DNA from: Sphingobacterium griseoflavum | GTDB lineage: Bacteria > Bacteroidota > Bacteroidia > Sphingobacteriales > Sphingobacteriaceae | DNA: 64,000 nt | Assembly (NCBI RefSeq): GCF_014653155.1 | Contig: NZ_BNAF01000004.1 | Span: 62,001 to 126,000, forward strand | Direction: 5' to 3' | Shown: positions 8,967 to 16,619 of the stretch, piece by piece | Numbering within the stretch: the first letter of the stretch is position 1 | Layout: the number at the start of each line of letters is the position of its first letter | The notes under the pieces: generated by a model | Told to the model about the DNA's origin: nothing | Seen by the model: the letters and a program-made list of their open reading frames with translations, nothing else | The model's database searches: none | Position numbers and translations under genes: made by a program

Positions 8967-9842
8967 TTAGTCTTTCTCCAATTCATTCCGGTAATGCTTC
9001 AGTTGCTCCTGTATGGATTCGTCCAGCTCTGGGTAAGCGATGTCCTTGTATTGGGATAGTTTTTCAAGCAGTATTTTTGCTACCAAATACCGCGCGATAT
9101 CTTTGTTATCTGCTGGGATGATATGCCATGGTGCGTTTGGTTTGCTGGTTTTTTGGATCGCCTCCTCATAACACGCCATGTATCGATCCCACAATTTTCT
9201 TTCGGCAAGATCAGCGGGAGAGAACTTCCAATTGTGTTCGCCCTTGTCCAGTCGTCGTAGTAATCTGGTCTTTTGTTCCTCTTTGCTCAAGTGGAGATAA
9301 AATTTAAATACAATCATCTTGCTTTCCGTCAACAGCTTTTCAAAATTATTGATCTGTTTGAATCGCTCATTCCAAAAATTTTTCGGTATATCGTCAACAG
9401 CATAGATGCCAGGCAAATTTTCGTTTAGCAAATACTCCGGATGTACCCGCGTAACCAGCACATTCTCATAATGTGTTCGGTTGAAGATACCAAATTTTCC
9501 TTTGGGTGGTAGATTGATGTAGTGCCTCCATAGGAAATCGTGTTGAAGTTCCAACGATGTAGGCGTTTTAAAGCTGCTTACTTCCACCCCTCGTGCATTG
9601 AACTCTTTAAAAAGTTCACGGATTAGGCTATCTTTTCCGGCAGTATCCATGCCTTGAAAGCAAATTAAGACGTTGTAGCGGTTGTGAGCATACATCATGT
9701 CCTGAATCTTGGCGAGTTGCTTCCGAATTTTTTTCAGTTCATCTTTTGCCCATTTTGCCTCCATTTCCGCTGAGATATCAGTGGGATATTTATCTTGTTT
9801 AAAGTTATGGGATGCTTTAAAGCGTTTTCCGTATTTGCTCAT
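8967..9842 (-). CDS. Polyphosphate kinase 2 family protein
   Basis: PPK2-type phosphotransferase that uses polyphosphate to phosphorylate a nucleotide (or the reverse). The Walker A motif GMDTAGKDS is at residues 64-72. The lid/Walker B region has the family blocks LWRHYINLPPKGKFGIFNRTHYE and VTRVHP, then FKFYLHLSKEEQKTRLLRRL and WKFSPADL. At 291 residues it fits the single-domain PPK2 classes; the HDFLWR block occurs in class I and class III, so I do not assign AMP versus ADP as acceptor. It is transcribed divergently from the DUF2851 gene, with 80 bp between the starts. Confidence 0.92.
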   Translation of the reverse strand: MSKYGKRFKASHNFKQDKYPTDISAEMEAKWAKDELKKIRKQLAKIQDMMYAHNRYNVLICFQGMDTAGKDSLIRELFKEFNARGVEVSSFKTPTSLELQHDFLWRHYINLPPKGKFGIFNRTHYENVLVTRVHPEYLLNENLPGIYAVDDIPKNFWNERFKQINNFEKLLTESKMIVFKFYLHLSKEEQKTRLLRRLDKGEHNWKFSPADLAERKLWDRYMACYEEAIQKTSKPNAPWHIIPADNKDIARYLVAKILLEKLSQYKDIAYPELDESIQEQLKHYRNELEKD

Positions 9843-9886
9843 ATCAATATGTTTTTCCTAAATATAATAAAACCAAATCAAAAAAA

Positions 9887-9917
9887 ATTGCAAGTCAATT
9901 TTTTAGGTTGTATATTT
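9887..9917 (+). promoter_or_regulatory. Promoter of the DUF2851 gene, possibly giving a leaderless mRNA
   Basis: ATTG (9887-9890), 19 nt, TATATTTA (9910-9917), close to the Bacteroidota consensus. The ATG starts at 9923, only 6 nt after the -7 box, so transcription probably begins at or next to the start codon. Confidence 0.6.
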
Positions 9918-9922
9918 AACCT

Positions 9923-11200
9923 ATGGTTGCAGAAGAACTACTGCATTTCATCTGGCAATTTAGGCTTTTTAACCAATTAGAACTTTATAGCACAGATGGC
10001 GAGGAAATCAACATTCAGTTTGTCGGTGAACTTAATAGGGACGCAGGTCCTGATTTTCTGTATGCACGGGTTTCCGTAGGTACAGAGCACTGGACAGGGC
10101 ATATCGAACTACATGTGGATGGTGCTGATTGGTTGCGGCATCAACATCATAAGGATGCCGCCTATAATAATGTGATTCTGCATGTGGTATACGAAAACGG
10201 GATAACAGTCTTTCGAAAAGACGGTACCCAGATTCCCTGTTTGGTTTTGGGACGGCTCGTAGATCGAAAGCTTTTAGTACGGTACCGCGATGTTATGCAC
10301 AATTTACATTGGATCCCGTGCGAAAGGCATTTGCCGAATATATCATCTTTGATAAAAAACCAATTGTTGGATCGGCTGGCCGTAGAACGTCTTGAAGAAC
10401 AATATACGCGTATACATGCGACCTTGGAAGATACGCAGGGTGACTGGGAGCGTGTACTGTTTATCCATCTGTCCCGTAGTTTTGGAATGAAGGTAAATGC
10501 AGAGACCTTCATGCAATTTGGCCGGCTGGTGGATTTGGGTGTACTCCGGAAATATCAAAAAGAACCTTTTAAAATGGAGGCTATGCTGTTTGGACAAGCC
10601 GGTCTTATTGCGCGTTCCAGTGCAGACGCATACGAAAGATCGCTGCAGCAAGAGTATAACTACCTTTGTCGTGTACACGGACTTAAAGCAATGGTAGGCT
10701 TCGAATGGAAGTTTATGCGGATGCGCCCTGCCAACTTTCCTACCTTTCGCTTAGCCCAGCTTATCGGCCTATACGGAGCTAATCCATATCTGTTTCAGTG
10801 CTTGCTAGCCTGCGAAAATGTGTCGGAGGTTTTGCTCTTATTGGCGGATGAGAAGATAGGTAACTATTGGGAAGAACACTATAGGTTCGGTAAAAAAAGC
10901 GATAGGCATACGTTACAATTATCCAAAGACTTTAAACAGCACTTGCTAATCAATACCTTCATTCCCATCCTCTTCTCTTTTGCGAAGGAGATGGGGCTGG
11001 ATCATCTGCAGACCCGCGCGCTGGAATGGCTTGCCACAACAAAGGCGGAGGATAATGCGATCGTTCGCGCCTTCCATGCTCGTGGCTATGATGCGGTAGC
11101 TGCGTCGGATTCACAGGCGCTACTGGTGCTGAAGAAAAATTACTGTAGCAAAAAGCGATGTCTATCCTGTATGATTGGGCATGCAATTTTTAAAAGCTAG
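9923..11200 (+). CDS. DUF2851 family protein
   Basis: Conserved Bacteroidota protein of unknown function, 425 residues. It begins directly with the family hallmark EELLHFIWQFRLF and continues with GELNRDAGPDFLYARV, WTGHIELHVDGADWLRHQHHKDAAYNNVILHVVYE and a helical C-terminal half. The last 20 residues hold three cysteines (NYCSKKRCLSCMIGHAIF), which look like a small metal-binding or redox tail. It has no signal peptide or membrane segment. The TAG stop shares a CTAG palindrome with the stop of the convergent ankyrin gene. Confidence 0.88.
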   Translation: MVAEELLHFIWQFRLFNQLELYSTDGEEINIQFVGELNRDAGPDFLYARVSVGTEHWTGHIELHVDGADWLRHQHHKDAAYNNVILHVVYENGITVFRKDGTQIPCLVLGRLVDRKLLVRYRDVMHNLHWIPCERHLPNISSLIKNQLLDRLAVERLEEQYTRIHATLEDTQGDWERVLFIHLSRSFGMKVNAETFMQFGRLVDLGVLRKYQKEPFKMEAMLFGQAGLIARSSADAYERSLQQEYNYLCRVHGLKAMVGFEWKFMRMRPANFPTFRLAQLIGLYGANPYLFQCLLACENVSEVLLLLADEKIGNYWEEHYRFGKKSDRHTLQLSKDFKQHLLINTFIPILFSFAKEMGLDHLQTRALEWLATTKAEDNAIVRAFHARGYDAVAASDSQALLVLKKNYCSKKRCLSCMIGHAIFKS

Positions 11201-11850
11201 CTGACACGTAAAATTTCCGCGATTTCGCGATAGCCCTTTTCGAAGGCCAGATCGGAAGCTGTGGCGCCCATATCGGTTTTTATCGTTATGTCAGCTCCAT
11301 TTTCTAATAGTATGATGATCATGTCTATGCTTCCTCGTTGGGCAGCGATGTGAAGCGGGCTGATGCGTGCATTTTGCACAACATTCACTTCTGCACCTGC
11401 TTCGATCAGCATTTTGCTGATATGATCGTATTGGCCCGTCAAAGCCGTATGTATCGGATATACCTGATAACCGTTCTGCGAGCAGATATTTGGATCGGCA
11501 CGTTTGGCCAATAAAATTCTAACAACCTCTTCCTGTCCAAAATGGGTTGCTATACCCAATGGTGTAAAGCCATGTGATGATACTTCATCAATCACATCAG
11601 GCTTTTGTTTGATCATCATTTCTACCTGTGGGGCAATGCCTATAGCGCACGCTTCATGTATGGTTATCGTCGTCAAATGATTCAGGATAGTTCGTATCAC
11701 CTGATCTTTGTGATAGTAGCAGGCCAAGAGCAAAGGCGAAATATCGTGGCTGGTCTTCTCCCGTAATAATTCCGGTTCAGAACGGAGCAGTATCTCCAAA
11801 TCATGATGGTTGCCCGTCTCTATATATTCTTCTAGCTTGTATAAAGTCAT
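11197..11850 (-). CDS. Ankyrin-repeat protein
   Basis: 217-residue protein built mostly of ankyrin repeats: a short acidic N-terminus (LEEYIETGNHHDLEILL), then units with the usual pattern G-x-TPLGIATHFGQEEVVRILLAKRADPN, G-YQVYPIHTALTGQYDHISKMLIEAGAEVN, ARISPLHIAAQRGSIDMIIILLENGADI and a final GATASDLAFEKGYREIAEIL. It probably acts in protein-protein contacts in the cytoplasm. The frame is open to 11973, but those extra 41 residues are not ankyrin-like, and an ATG at 11850 directly precedes the first helix, so I start there. It converges on and overlaps the DUF2851 gene by 4 nt. Confidence 0.85.
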   Translation of the reverse strand: MTLYKLEEYIETGNHHDLEILLRSEPELLREKTSHDISPLLLACYYHKDQVIRTILNHLTTITIHEACAIGIAPQVEMMIKQKPDVIDEVSSHGFTPLGIATHFGQEEVVRILLAKRADPNICSQNGYQVYPIHTALTGQYDHISKMLIEAGAEVNVVQNARISPLHIAAQRGSIDMIIILLENGADITIKTDMGATASDLAFEKGYREIAEILRVS

Positions 11851-12178
11851 CCCTGTTTCGTTTGGCGTATACGAATTAAATAAAAAAAACCGAAAATCAA
11901 CCATAGAACACGTAAACATTTCATGTTTTAGCAAAGTGGTTTTCGCTTGCTGCAGTAAACATATGCGCGACAAACATGACTAATTGTTACATTATCAGCT
12001 AAGTATCAGGCTAATTTTATTGATGAAATAGCATGAATTTCGAAATTTTATCATAGATATTTCAATAGATTATAAGTTTTGTGATATTCTTTTTAAAAGG
12101 TGTAGTTGATGTTCTACATTAATTAAAAAACCCTCTTGCACAGTTGGCTTATCTTAAACTTAGCGTTACTTTTGTATT
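11851..12178. other. Intergenic stretch between the ankyrin gene and the putative small RNA
   Basis: AT-rich, no supported gene. It should hold the ankyrin promoter (minus strand) and, at its right end, the plus-strand promoter described separately. Confidence 0.5.
12144..12174 (+). promoter_or_regulatory. Strong promoter of the putative small RNA upstream of ubiX
   Basis: TTG (12144-12146), 20 nt, TACTTTTG (12167-12174); the -7 box is a full match to TAnnTTTG. A transcript starting a few bases later meets a perfect terminator within 70 nt. Confidence 0.65.
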
Positions 12179-12245
12179 GCCCTCCCCAAGGGCATGTTTT
12201 TCATAGGTAGATGTAGGGTCGAATAGTCTTATTCGACCCTTTTTT
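12179..12245 (+). ncRNA. Putative small RNA or leader RNA of about 67 nt
   Basis: Short promoter-to-terminator unit without a plausible ORF. It contains a first hairpin GCCCT-CCCCA-AGGGC (12179-12193) that exposes a C-rich loop, a single-stranded U-rich stretch, and a terminator with a perfect 10-bp stem GGGTCGAATA/TATTCGACCC (12216-12239) followed by six T. The only start codon inside (12194) would give a 10-codon peptide ending in the terminator stem. It could be a stand-alone sRNA or a regulatory leader of ubiX, which begins 27 nt further on and has its own TAGTTTTG box at 12248-12255. No Rfam family is recognised. Confidence 0.5.
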
Positions 12246-12271
12246 ATTAGTTTTGTTTTATGGTGATTGAT

Positions 12272-12841
12272 ATGCAGAAGAAAAAAATTGTGGTTGCTGT
12301 GACCGGTGCTAGTGGTGCTCTTTATGCAAAAGTGCTACTTGATAAGTTGTTGACATTAGGAGACCAGATCGAAGAGGTGGCGGTCGTGATGTCGGATAAT
12401 GCCAAGGACGTCTGGAAATACGAATTGGGTAACGAGGATTATCGAACGTACCCGTTCAGGTTTTTCGGTAAAAGTGATTTCATGGCACCATTTGCGTCAG
12501 GGTCGGCTGGATTTGGGCATATGGTTGTTTGCCCCTGCTCTATGGGGACCCTCGCCCGCATAGCACAGGGCATATCTTCCGATTTAACTAGCCGTGCTGC
12601 AGACGTGATATTAAAAGAAAGGCGTAAGCTGGTCATGGTGACTCGAGAGACTCCCTTAAATCACATACATATACAAAATATGGCGACGGTGACATTGGCG
12701 GGAGCGATTGTTTGCCCGGCGAGCCCCTCGTTCTACAGCCTGCCCAAGACGTTTGAAGAGTTGGCGTCCACTGTTGTGGACCGCGTGCTGGGGCTATGCG
12801 ATATACAGGTTGCTAGTTATTCGTGGGGACAGCAGCCATAA
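12272..12841 (+). CDS. ubiX: Flavin prenyltransferase UbiX
   Basis: Makes prenylated FMN from FMN and dimethylallyl phosphate, the cofactor of UbiD-type decarboxylases. It has the family N-terminus KKIVVAVTGASGALYA, the conserved block VCPCSMGTLARIAQGISSDLTSRAADVILKE and VTRETPLNHIHIQNM, with PASPSFYSLPKTFEELASTVVDRVLGL at the end. At 189 residues from 12272 it is full length. An ATG at 12260 would add four residues; 12272 fits UbiX starts better and leaves a short leader after the TAGTTTTG box at 12248-12255. No ubiD gene is in the window. Confidence 0.92.
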   Translation: MQKKKIVVAVTGASGALYAKVLLDKLLTLGDQIEEVAVVMSDNAKDVWKYELGNEDYRTYPFRFFGKSDFMAPFASGSAGFGHMVVCPCSMGTLARIAQGISSDLTSRAADVILKERRKLVMVTRETPLNHIHIQNMATVTLAGAIVCPASPSFYSLPKTFEELASTVVDRVLGLCDIQVASYSWGQQP

Positions 12842-13017
12842 AAACATATTTTTTCAAGGGCGTGTAAGGATATATTTTGTACATTTGTTTTTCAATGAAG
12901 CAGCCCCTAAATTTGGATGCATATACGCCATATTTCATTGGTTTTTCCGAAGGAAAAAACAGCTTTTGTTCCTCCAACGGCTGCATTCGATCGTTTACCC
13001 CATCCATTTTTCGATAT

Positions 13018-13025
13018 TAAATTTG
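13018..13025 (+). promoter_or_regulatory. Promoter -7 box of the dihydroorotase-like gene
   Basis: TAAATTTG matches TAnnTTTG exactly and lies 14 nt before the ATG at 13040. The -33 element is weak (a TTTA around 12994-12997). The rest of the 198-bp gap after ubiX holds only a short hairpin TTTTTCC-GAA-GGAAAAA at 12942-12958. Confidence 0.5.
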
Positions 13026-13039
13026 TATAGATAATACAC

Positions 13040-14308
13040 ATGAACAGTATTTTAATCTCTTCCGCGAAGCTTTTACTACCTCAGCATCCACAAGATGGAG
13101 AAATCGTTGACATTTTAATCGAAAACGGAAAGATAAGTAACATAACTGCCCCCTCAGACCCGGGCGGAGAGATGGTACACATCATCGATGGAAGTGGCTG
13201 TATAGTTTCTGCCGGTTTTTTCGACTTGCACGCGAATTTTGGAGAACCAGGGCTAGAAACGAAAGAGGATATCGTTACTGGAACATCGGCCGCCGCCGCT
13301 GGTGGATACACCGGCGTGGCAATTTTTCCGAATACCAATCCGCCCTTACATAGTCGTTCAGAAGTTGCCTTGGTTGTTAACGCAGCGAAAGGCAATATCG
13401 TGGATGTACATCCTGTGGGTGCGGTGAGCAAAAACAGAGAAGGAAAGGAACTAGCTGAGATGTACGATATGCAGTCGGTTGGTGCGGTCGCTTTCTCGGA
13501 TGGCAACCATGCTGTTCAGCAAGCCGGATTAATGTCACGCGCTTTGTTGTATGGGAAGGGGATTGGAGCTTTGGTCATTTCATTTGCCGAAGACGAATCG
13601 GTTGCCGGGGGTAACCAAATGAACGAAGGGGAGATGAGTACGTTTCTTGGGATGAAAGGAAAGCCAAATTTGGCCGAGTCGCTCATGGTTTCACGCGATC
13701 TTTTCTTGGCCGACTATAACGAGTCACCGATCCATTTTACCTGTATCTCTACCGCTGAATCGGTGGAGCTGATCCAAAAAGCCAAAGAAAGAGGGGTAGC
13801 AGTGACCTGTGATGTGGCGGCACATAATCTCATTTTCAGCGATGAAGATGTGCAGGGCTTTGATAGCAATTATAAAACGAATCCGCCGTTGCGTACTAAA
13901 AAAGACATAGCGGCTTTGGTAGAGGGGCTCAAGGATGGGACTATTGATGCCGTGGTTTCACAACACACTCCGCACGAGATCGAGTTTAAAAATGTCGAAT
14001 TCCAAATAGCGAAAGCAGGTATGATCGGTTTGCAGACGACGCTACCGCTGATGGTCAAGGCCGGTTTTGGTGCCGAAGAAATTGTTGAGAAACTGAGCGT
14101 AGCTCCTAGACTAATTTTGGGGCAGCGGATGCCTTCTCTTTTGGAAGGTAGTGATGCAAATTTAGTCCTGTTTTCCATGACCGAAAAATGGATCCTCGAC
14201 GGAAAAAGTAATAAGTCAAAATCTGCGAACAGCCCGCTTTGGAGCCAAGAGCTTACCGGGAAGGTAAAAGCAGTAATTCATCATGGCCTATTGGTCGAAA
14301 ATAAATAA
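13040..14308 (+). CDS. Dihydroorotase-like amidohydrolase with degenerate metal site (probable pseudo-enzyme)
   Basis: 422-residue member of the amidohydrolase superfamily, closest in layout to class I dihydroorotases. The first metal motif, normally DxHxH followed by REPG, reads DLHANFGEPG (residues 62-71), so the second His is Asn66. The block that normally reads like HCED is SFAEDES. HxxHVST appears as HFTCIST, with the second His replaced by Cys. The catalytic Asp of TDHAPH is Gln (SQHTPHE). I infer that it cannot hold the usual two-zinc centre. The rest is well conserved (SAAAAGGYTGVAIFPNTNPP, SNYKTNPPLRTKKDI), so it is maintained, not decaying. A structural partner role like that of Pseudomonas PyrC' is possible. 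It heads a run of closely spaced genes. Confidence 0.85.
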   Translation: MNSILISSAKLLLPQHPQDGEIVDILIENGKISNITAPSDPGGEMVHIIDGSGCIVSAGFFDLHANFGEPGLETKEDIVTGTSAAAAGGYTGVAIFPNTNPPLHSRSEVALVVNAAKGNIVDVHPVGAVSKNREGKELAEMYDMQSVGAVAFSDGNHAVQQAGLMSRALLYGKGIGALVISFAEDESVAGGNQMNEGEMSTFLGMKGKPNLAESLMVSRDLFLADYNESPIHFTCISTAESVELIQKAKERGVAVTCDVAAHNLIFSDEDVQGFDSNYKTNPPLRTKKDIAALVEGLKDGTIDAVVSQHTPHEIEFKNVEFQIAKAGMIGLQTTLPLMVKAGFGAEEIVEKLSVAPRLILGQRMPSLLEGSDANLVLFSMTEKWILDGKSNKSKSANSPLWSQELTGKVKAVIHHGLLVENK

Positions 14309-14311
14309 CCT

Positions 14312-14980
14312 ATGGATGCAAAAGTAAAAAAAGCGTTTAACGCCGGTCTTAGTGCCTACGCCCAAGCAGAAAATATCGACAGTGCTGCCGTGTCTGCGGC
14401 CTTGGTACGGGCGTTTGATCAAGAAGCTCCGTTTATGGAGAAGGTAGCCGCGTTGGATGAGGCCTTTGACGATCATCAACATTTTGAAGAATTACGGGAG
14501 ATATTCTTCGATCTGCTGATGGTCAATTTCTTCGCCCAAGATGTACAAAAGCTTGAGGAAGACTACCTAGATTCCGAAGAATGGGAAGCCATTGAAGAGG
14601 ATACCATCGATCGCGGCACGGAGCTGCTCAATATATTTCTGTATCTTCGGGAATGTGCCGATGACGATATTGAACCTTCACTTGACGACTATCTTAAGGA
14701 ATTTCTTTTGGTGGAAGAAGATGAATTTCAGGATGAGCATGCCATCTATGAAAAACTTATAGCAAACCAAATTTTGGTGGATAGTTCCTATGCCGAGATT
14801 AATAAAGTAGCATCTACTCTATCGCATGACGATGAGTTAAAAGAGCTGTTTTACGGTATGGTCAGCTTTTTCAACGAGCCCGCTCCATCCGCTTCACAAT
14901 TAGACGATTTCAAAGCGTCTGCCGCAAATACGTCTTTGGATACAGCTATCTATCAAATTATTATACATTTTAATCAGTAA
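14312..14980 (+). CDS. Hypothetical acidic helical protein
   Basis: 222 residues, strongly acidic and predicted almost wholly helical from its pattern of Leu, Glu and Asp; no signal peptide, membrane segment or recognised domain. The central region LDSEEWEAIEEDTIDRGTELLNIFLYL and the ending LDTAIYQIIIHFNQ are the most structured-looking parts. It starts 3 nt after the dihydroorotase-like gene and ends 3 nt before the DUF4199 gene, so translation is probably coupled. Function unknown. Confidence 0.82.
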   Translation: MDAKVKKAFNAGLSAYAQAENIDSAAVSAALVRAFDQEAPFMEKVAALDEAFDDHQHFEELREIFFDLLMVNFFAQDVQKLEEDYLDSEEWEAIEEDTIDRGTELLNIFLYLRECADDDIEPSLDDYLKEFLLVEEDEFQDEHAIYEKLIANQILVDSSYAEINKVASTLSHDDELKELFYGMVSFFNEPAPSASQLDDFKASAANTSLDTAIYQIIIHFNQ

Positions 14981-14983
14981 ATT

Positions 14984-15613
14984 ATGACACAACACATCCA
15001 TACCGATTTTTCCGCAGAGTCGGTTAGAAGAGAGGGCATAAAGTTGGGGGTTTATCTCGGCATCTTGTCGCTCGTTATTAGCATTGTTTCGCTTTATGTA
15101 CTTTTAAATGCGACAAATTTCACTGTTACATCCATGATCACGGGTGGAATAGGGATGGTAGCGATGATTGCATTGTCCGCGTACTTTGCTGTGATATTAC
15201 GGAAATCTGCGGGCGGTTTTTGGAGCTTCAGCCAAGCACTGAAAGGAATTTTCATTATGCTGGCGATAGGGGTGATCATCTCTAGCGTAGGAACTACGCT
15301 TTTTAACCTAGTGAACCCGGAGCCACAGCAGACAATCTTTGACAAAACCATCAATATGACGATCGAAACGTTGGAAAGCGCCGGAGCCGACGACGACCTG
15401 ATTGACAAGCAGGTTGCGGATTTAGAGAAAAAACGTGACGAATTGCGTACGTTTTCGTTTGGGTTGGTCTTGAAAGCATTAGGCGTTAGTTTGATTATGT
15501 ATTTCGTTTTTGCATTGATTCTAGCCGCTATATTGAAGCGCGAGCGCCCTGCATTTTTGCAGGTCAGTAATCCTGCCGATGAAGCACACCCTTGGCAGGA
15601 TAGTAATAAATAA
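14984..15613 (+). CDS. DUF4199 family membrane protein
   Basis: 209-residue inner-membrane protein with four hydrophobic segments: LGVYLGILSLVISIVSLYVL (about 22-41), a second around 48-70 ending in AVILRKS, a third (LKGIFIMLAIGVIISSVGTTLF) and a C-terminal one (GVSLIMYFVFALILAAILKRERP). A soluble loop sits between the third and fourth. This pattern and the genomic setting fit DUF4199, common in Bacteroidota and of unknown function. It starts 3 nt after the previous gene and is followed by a terminator. Confidence 0.85.
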   Translation: MTQHIHTDFSAESVRREGIKLGVYLGILSLVISIVSLYVLLNATNFTVTSMITGGIGMVAMIALSAYFAVILRKSAGGFWSFSQALKGIFIMLAIGVIISSVGTTLFNLVNPEPQQTIFDKTINMTIETLESAGADDDLIDKQVADLEKKRDELRTFSFGLVLKALGVSLIMYFVFALILAAILKRERPAFLQVSNPADEAHPWQDSNK

Positions 15614-15635
15614 ATTTATTGAATAAAATAGGACA

Positions 15636-15664
15636 GGGTATGCTATGGCGTACCCTTCTTTTCA
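15636..15664 (+). terminator. Terminator after the DUF4199 gene
   Basis: Stem GGGTATGC/GCGTACCC (one G-U pair), 4-nt loop, then TTCTTTTC. Confidence 0.7.
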
Positions 15665-15670
15665 TTTATT

Positions 15671-16618
15671 ATGGATATATCTGTTGTTATTCCGTTGTAT
15701 AACGAGGAAGAGTCGCTGCCTGAATTGACGGAATGGATCCACCGTGTGATGTTGGCGAATCAATTCAGCTACGAGATTGTTTTAGTAGATGACGGTAGCC
15801 GGGATAAGTCGTGGGAGGTCATTCAAAAGCTGAAAGCCCAGCATCCAGCAATCATCGCGATTAAGTTTCGCCGTAATTACGGAAAATCTGCTGCGCTCAA
15901 TGTGGGGTTTAATGCTGCGGAAGGTGACGTGGTTATCACCATGGATGCCGATCTGCAAGATAGTCCCGACGAAATTCCGGCTATGTACGAGCGTATTCGG
16001 AACGGGGCAGACCTGGTTTCGGGTTGGAAAGCAAAGCGTTACGACCCGTTGACCAAAACGGTGCCCACGAAACTATTCAACGCAGCCACGCGTAGCATGT
16101 CGGGCATTCATAATCTCCACGATTTCAATTGTGGATTGAAAGCCTACAGGAAAGATGTTGTAAAAAGCATTGAGGTGTATGGCGAGATGCACCGCTATAT
16201 CCCGGTGTTGGCCAAATGGGCAGGCTTTACCAATATTCAGGAGCAGGTTGTAAAGCACTATCCACGTAAGTACGGATCAACAAAGTTTGGCGCAGGACGT
16301 TTCATCAAAGGGTTTTTGGATTTGCTTTCCATCTTTTTTGTGGGCAAATTTGGCAAGCGTCCCATGCACTTTTTTGGTGCGATAGGGGTGATGAGTTTTC
16401 TGATTGGCTTTTTTATTACCCTCTATCTTATTTTTGATAAATTGATGAGCATTGCCGAGGGGACTACCTATCGTAACGTAACGGACCAGCCCTTGTTTTA
16501 CCTTTCTTTGGTTGCAATTTTGATCGGCACCCAATTGTTTTTGACCGGATTTATTGCGGAATTGGTGTCCAGAAATTCGACAGATCGAAATAAATACCAT
16601 ATCGAGGAAGTCATATAG
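15671..16618 (+). CDS. Glycosyltransferase family 2, polyprenyl-phosphate sugar transferase type
   Basis: Transfers a sugar from a nucleotide donor, by its architecture probably to undecaprenyl phosphate (DPM1/GtrB/ArnC type). The N-terminal GT-A domain begins MDISVVIPLYNEEESLPEL, with VDDGSRDKSW, a DxD-type block ITMDADLQDSPDEI and the family stretch HDFNCGLKAYRKDV. Two C-terminal hydrophobic helices (FFGAIGVMSFLIGFFITLYLIF and PLFYLSLVAILIGTQLFLTGFIAEL) anchor it in the membrane. Its 315 residues are typical. The next glycosyltransferase starts one base after its stop. Confidence 0.92.
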   Translation: MDISVVIPLYNEEESLPELTEWIHRVMLANQFSYEIVLVDDGSRDKSWEVIQKLKAQHPAIIAIKFRRNYGKSAALNVGFNAAEGDVVITMDADLQDSPDEIPAMYERIRNGADLVSGWKAKRYDPLTKTVPTKLFNAATRSMSGIHNLHDFNCGLKAYRKDVVKSIEVYGEMHRYIPVLAKWAGFTNIQEQVVKHYPRKYGSTKFGAGRFIKGFLDLLSIFFVGKFGKRPMHFFGAIGVMSFLIGFFITLYLIFDKLMSIAEGTTYRNVTDQPLFYLSLVAILIGTQLFLTGFIAELVSRNSTDRNKYHIEEVI

Positions 16619-16619
16619 T

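Noticed and set aside
16554-16619. Longer start of the second glycosyltransferase overlapping the first
   Set aside because: The extra residues do not belong to the GT-A fold and the ATG at 16620 follows the previous stop by one base.
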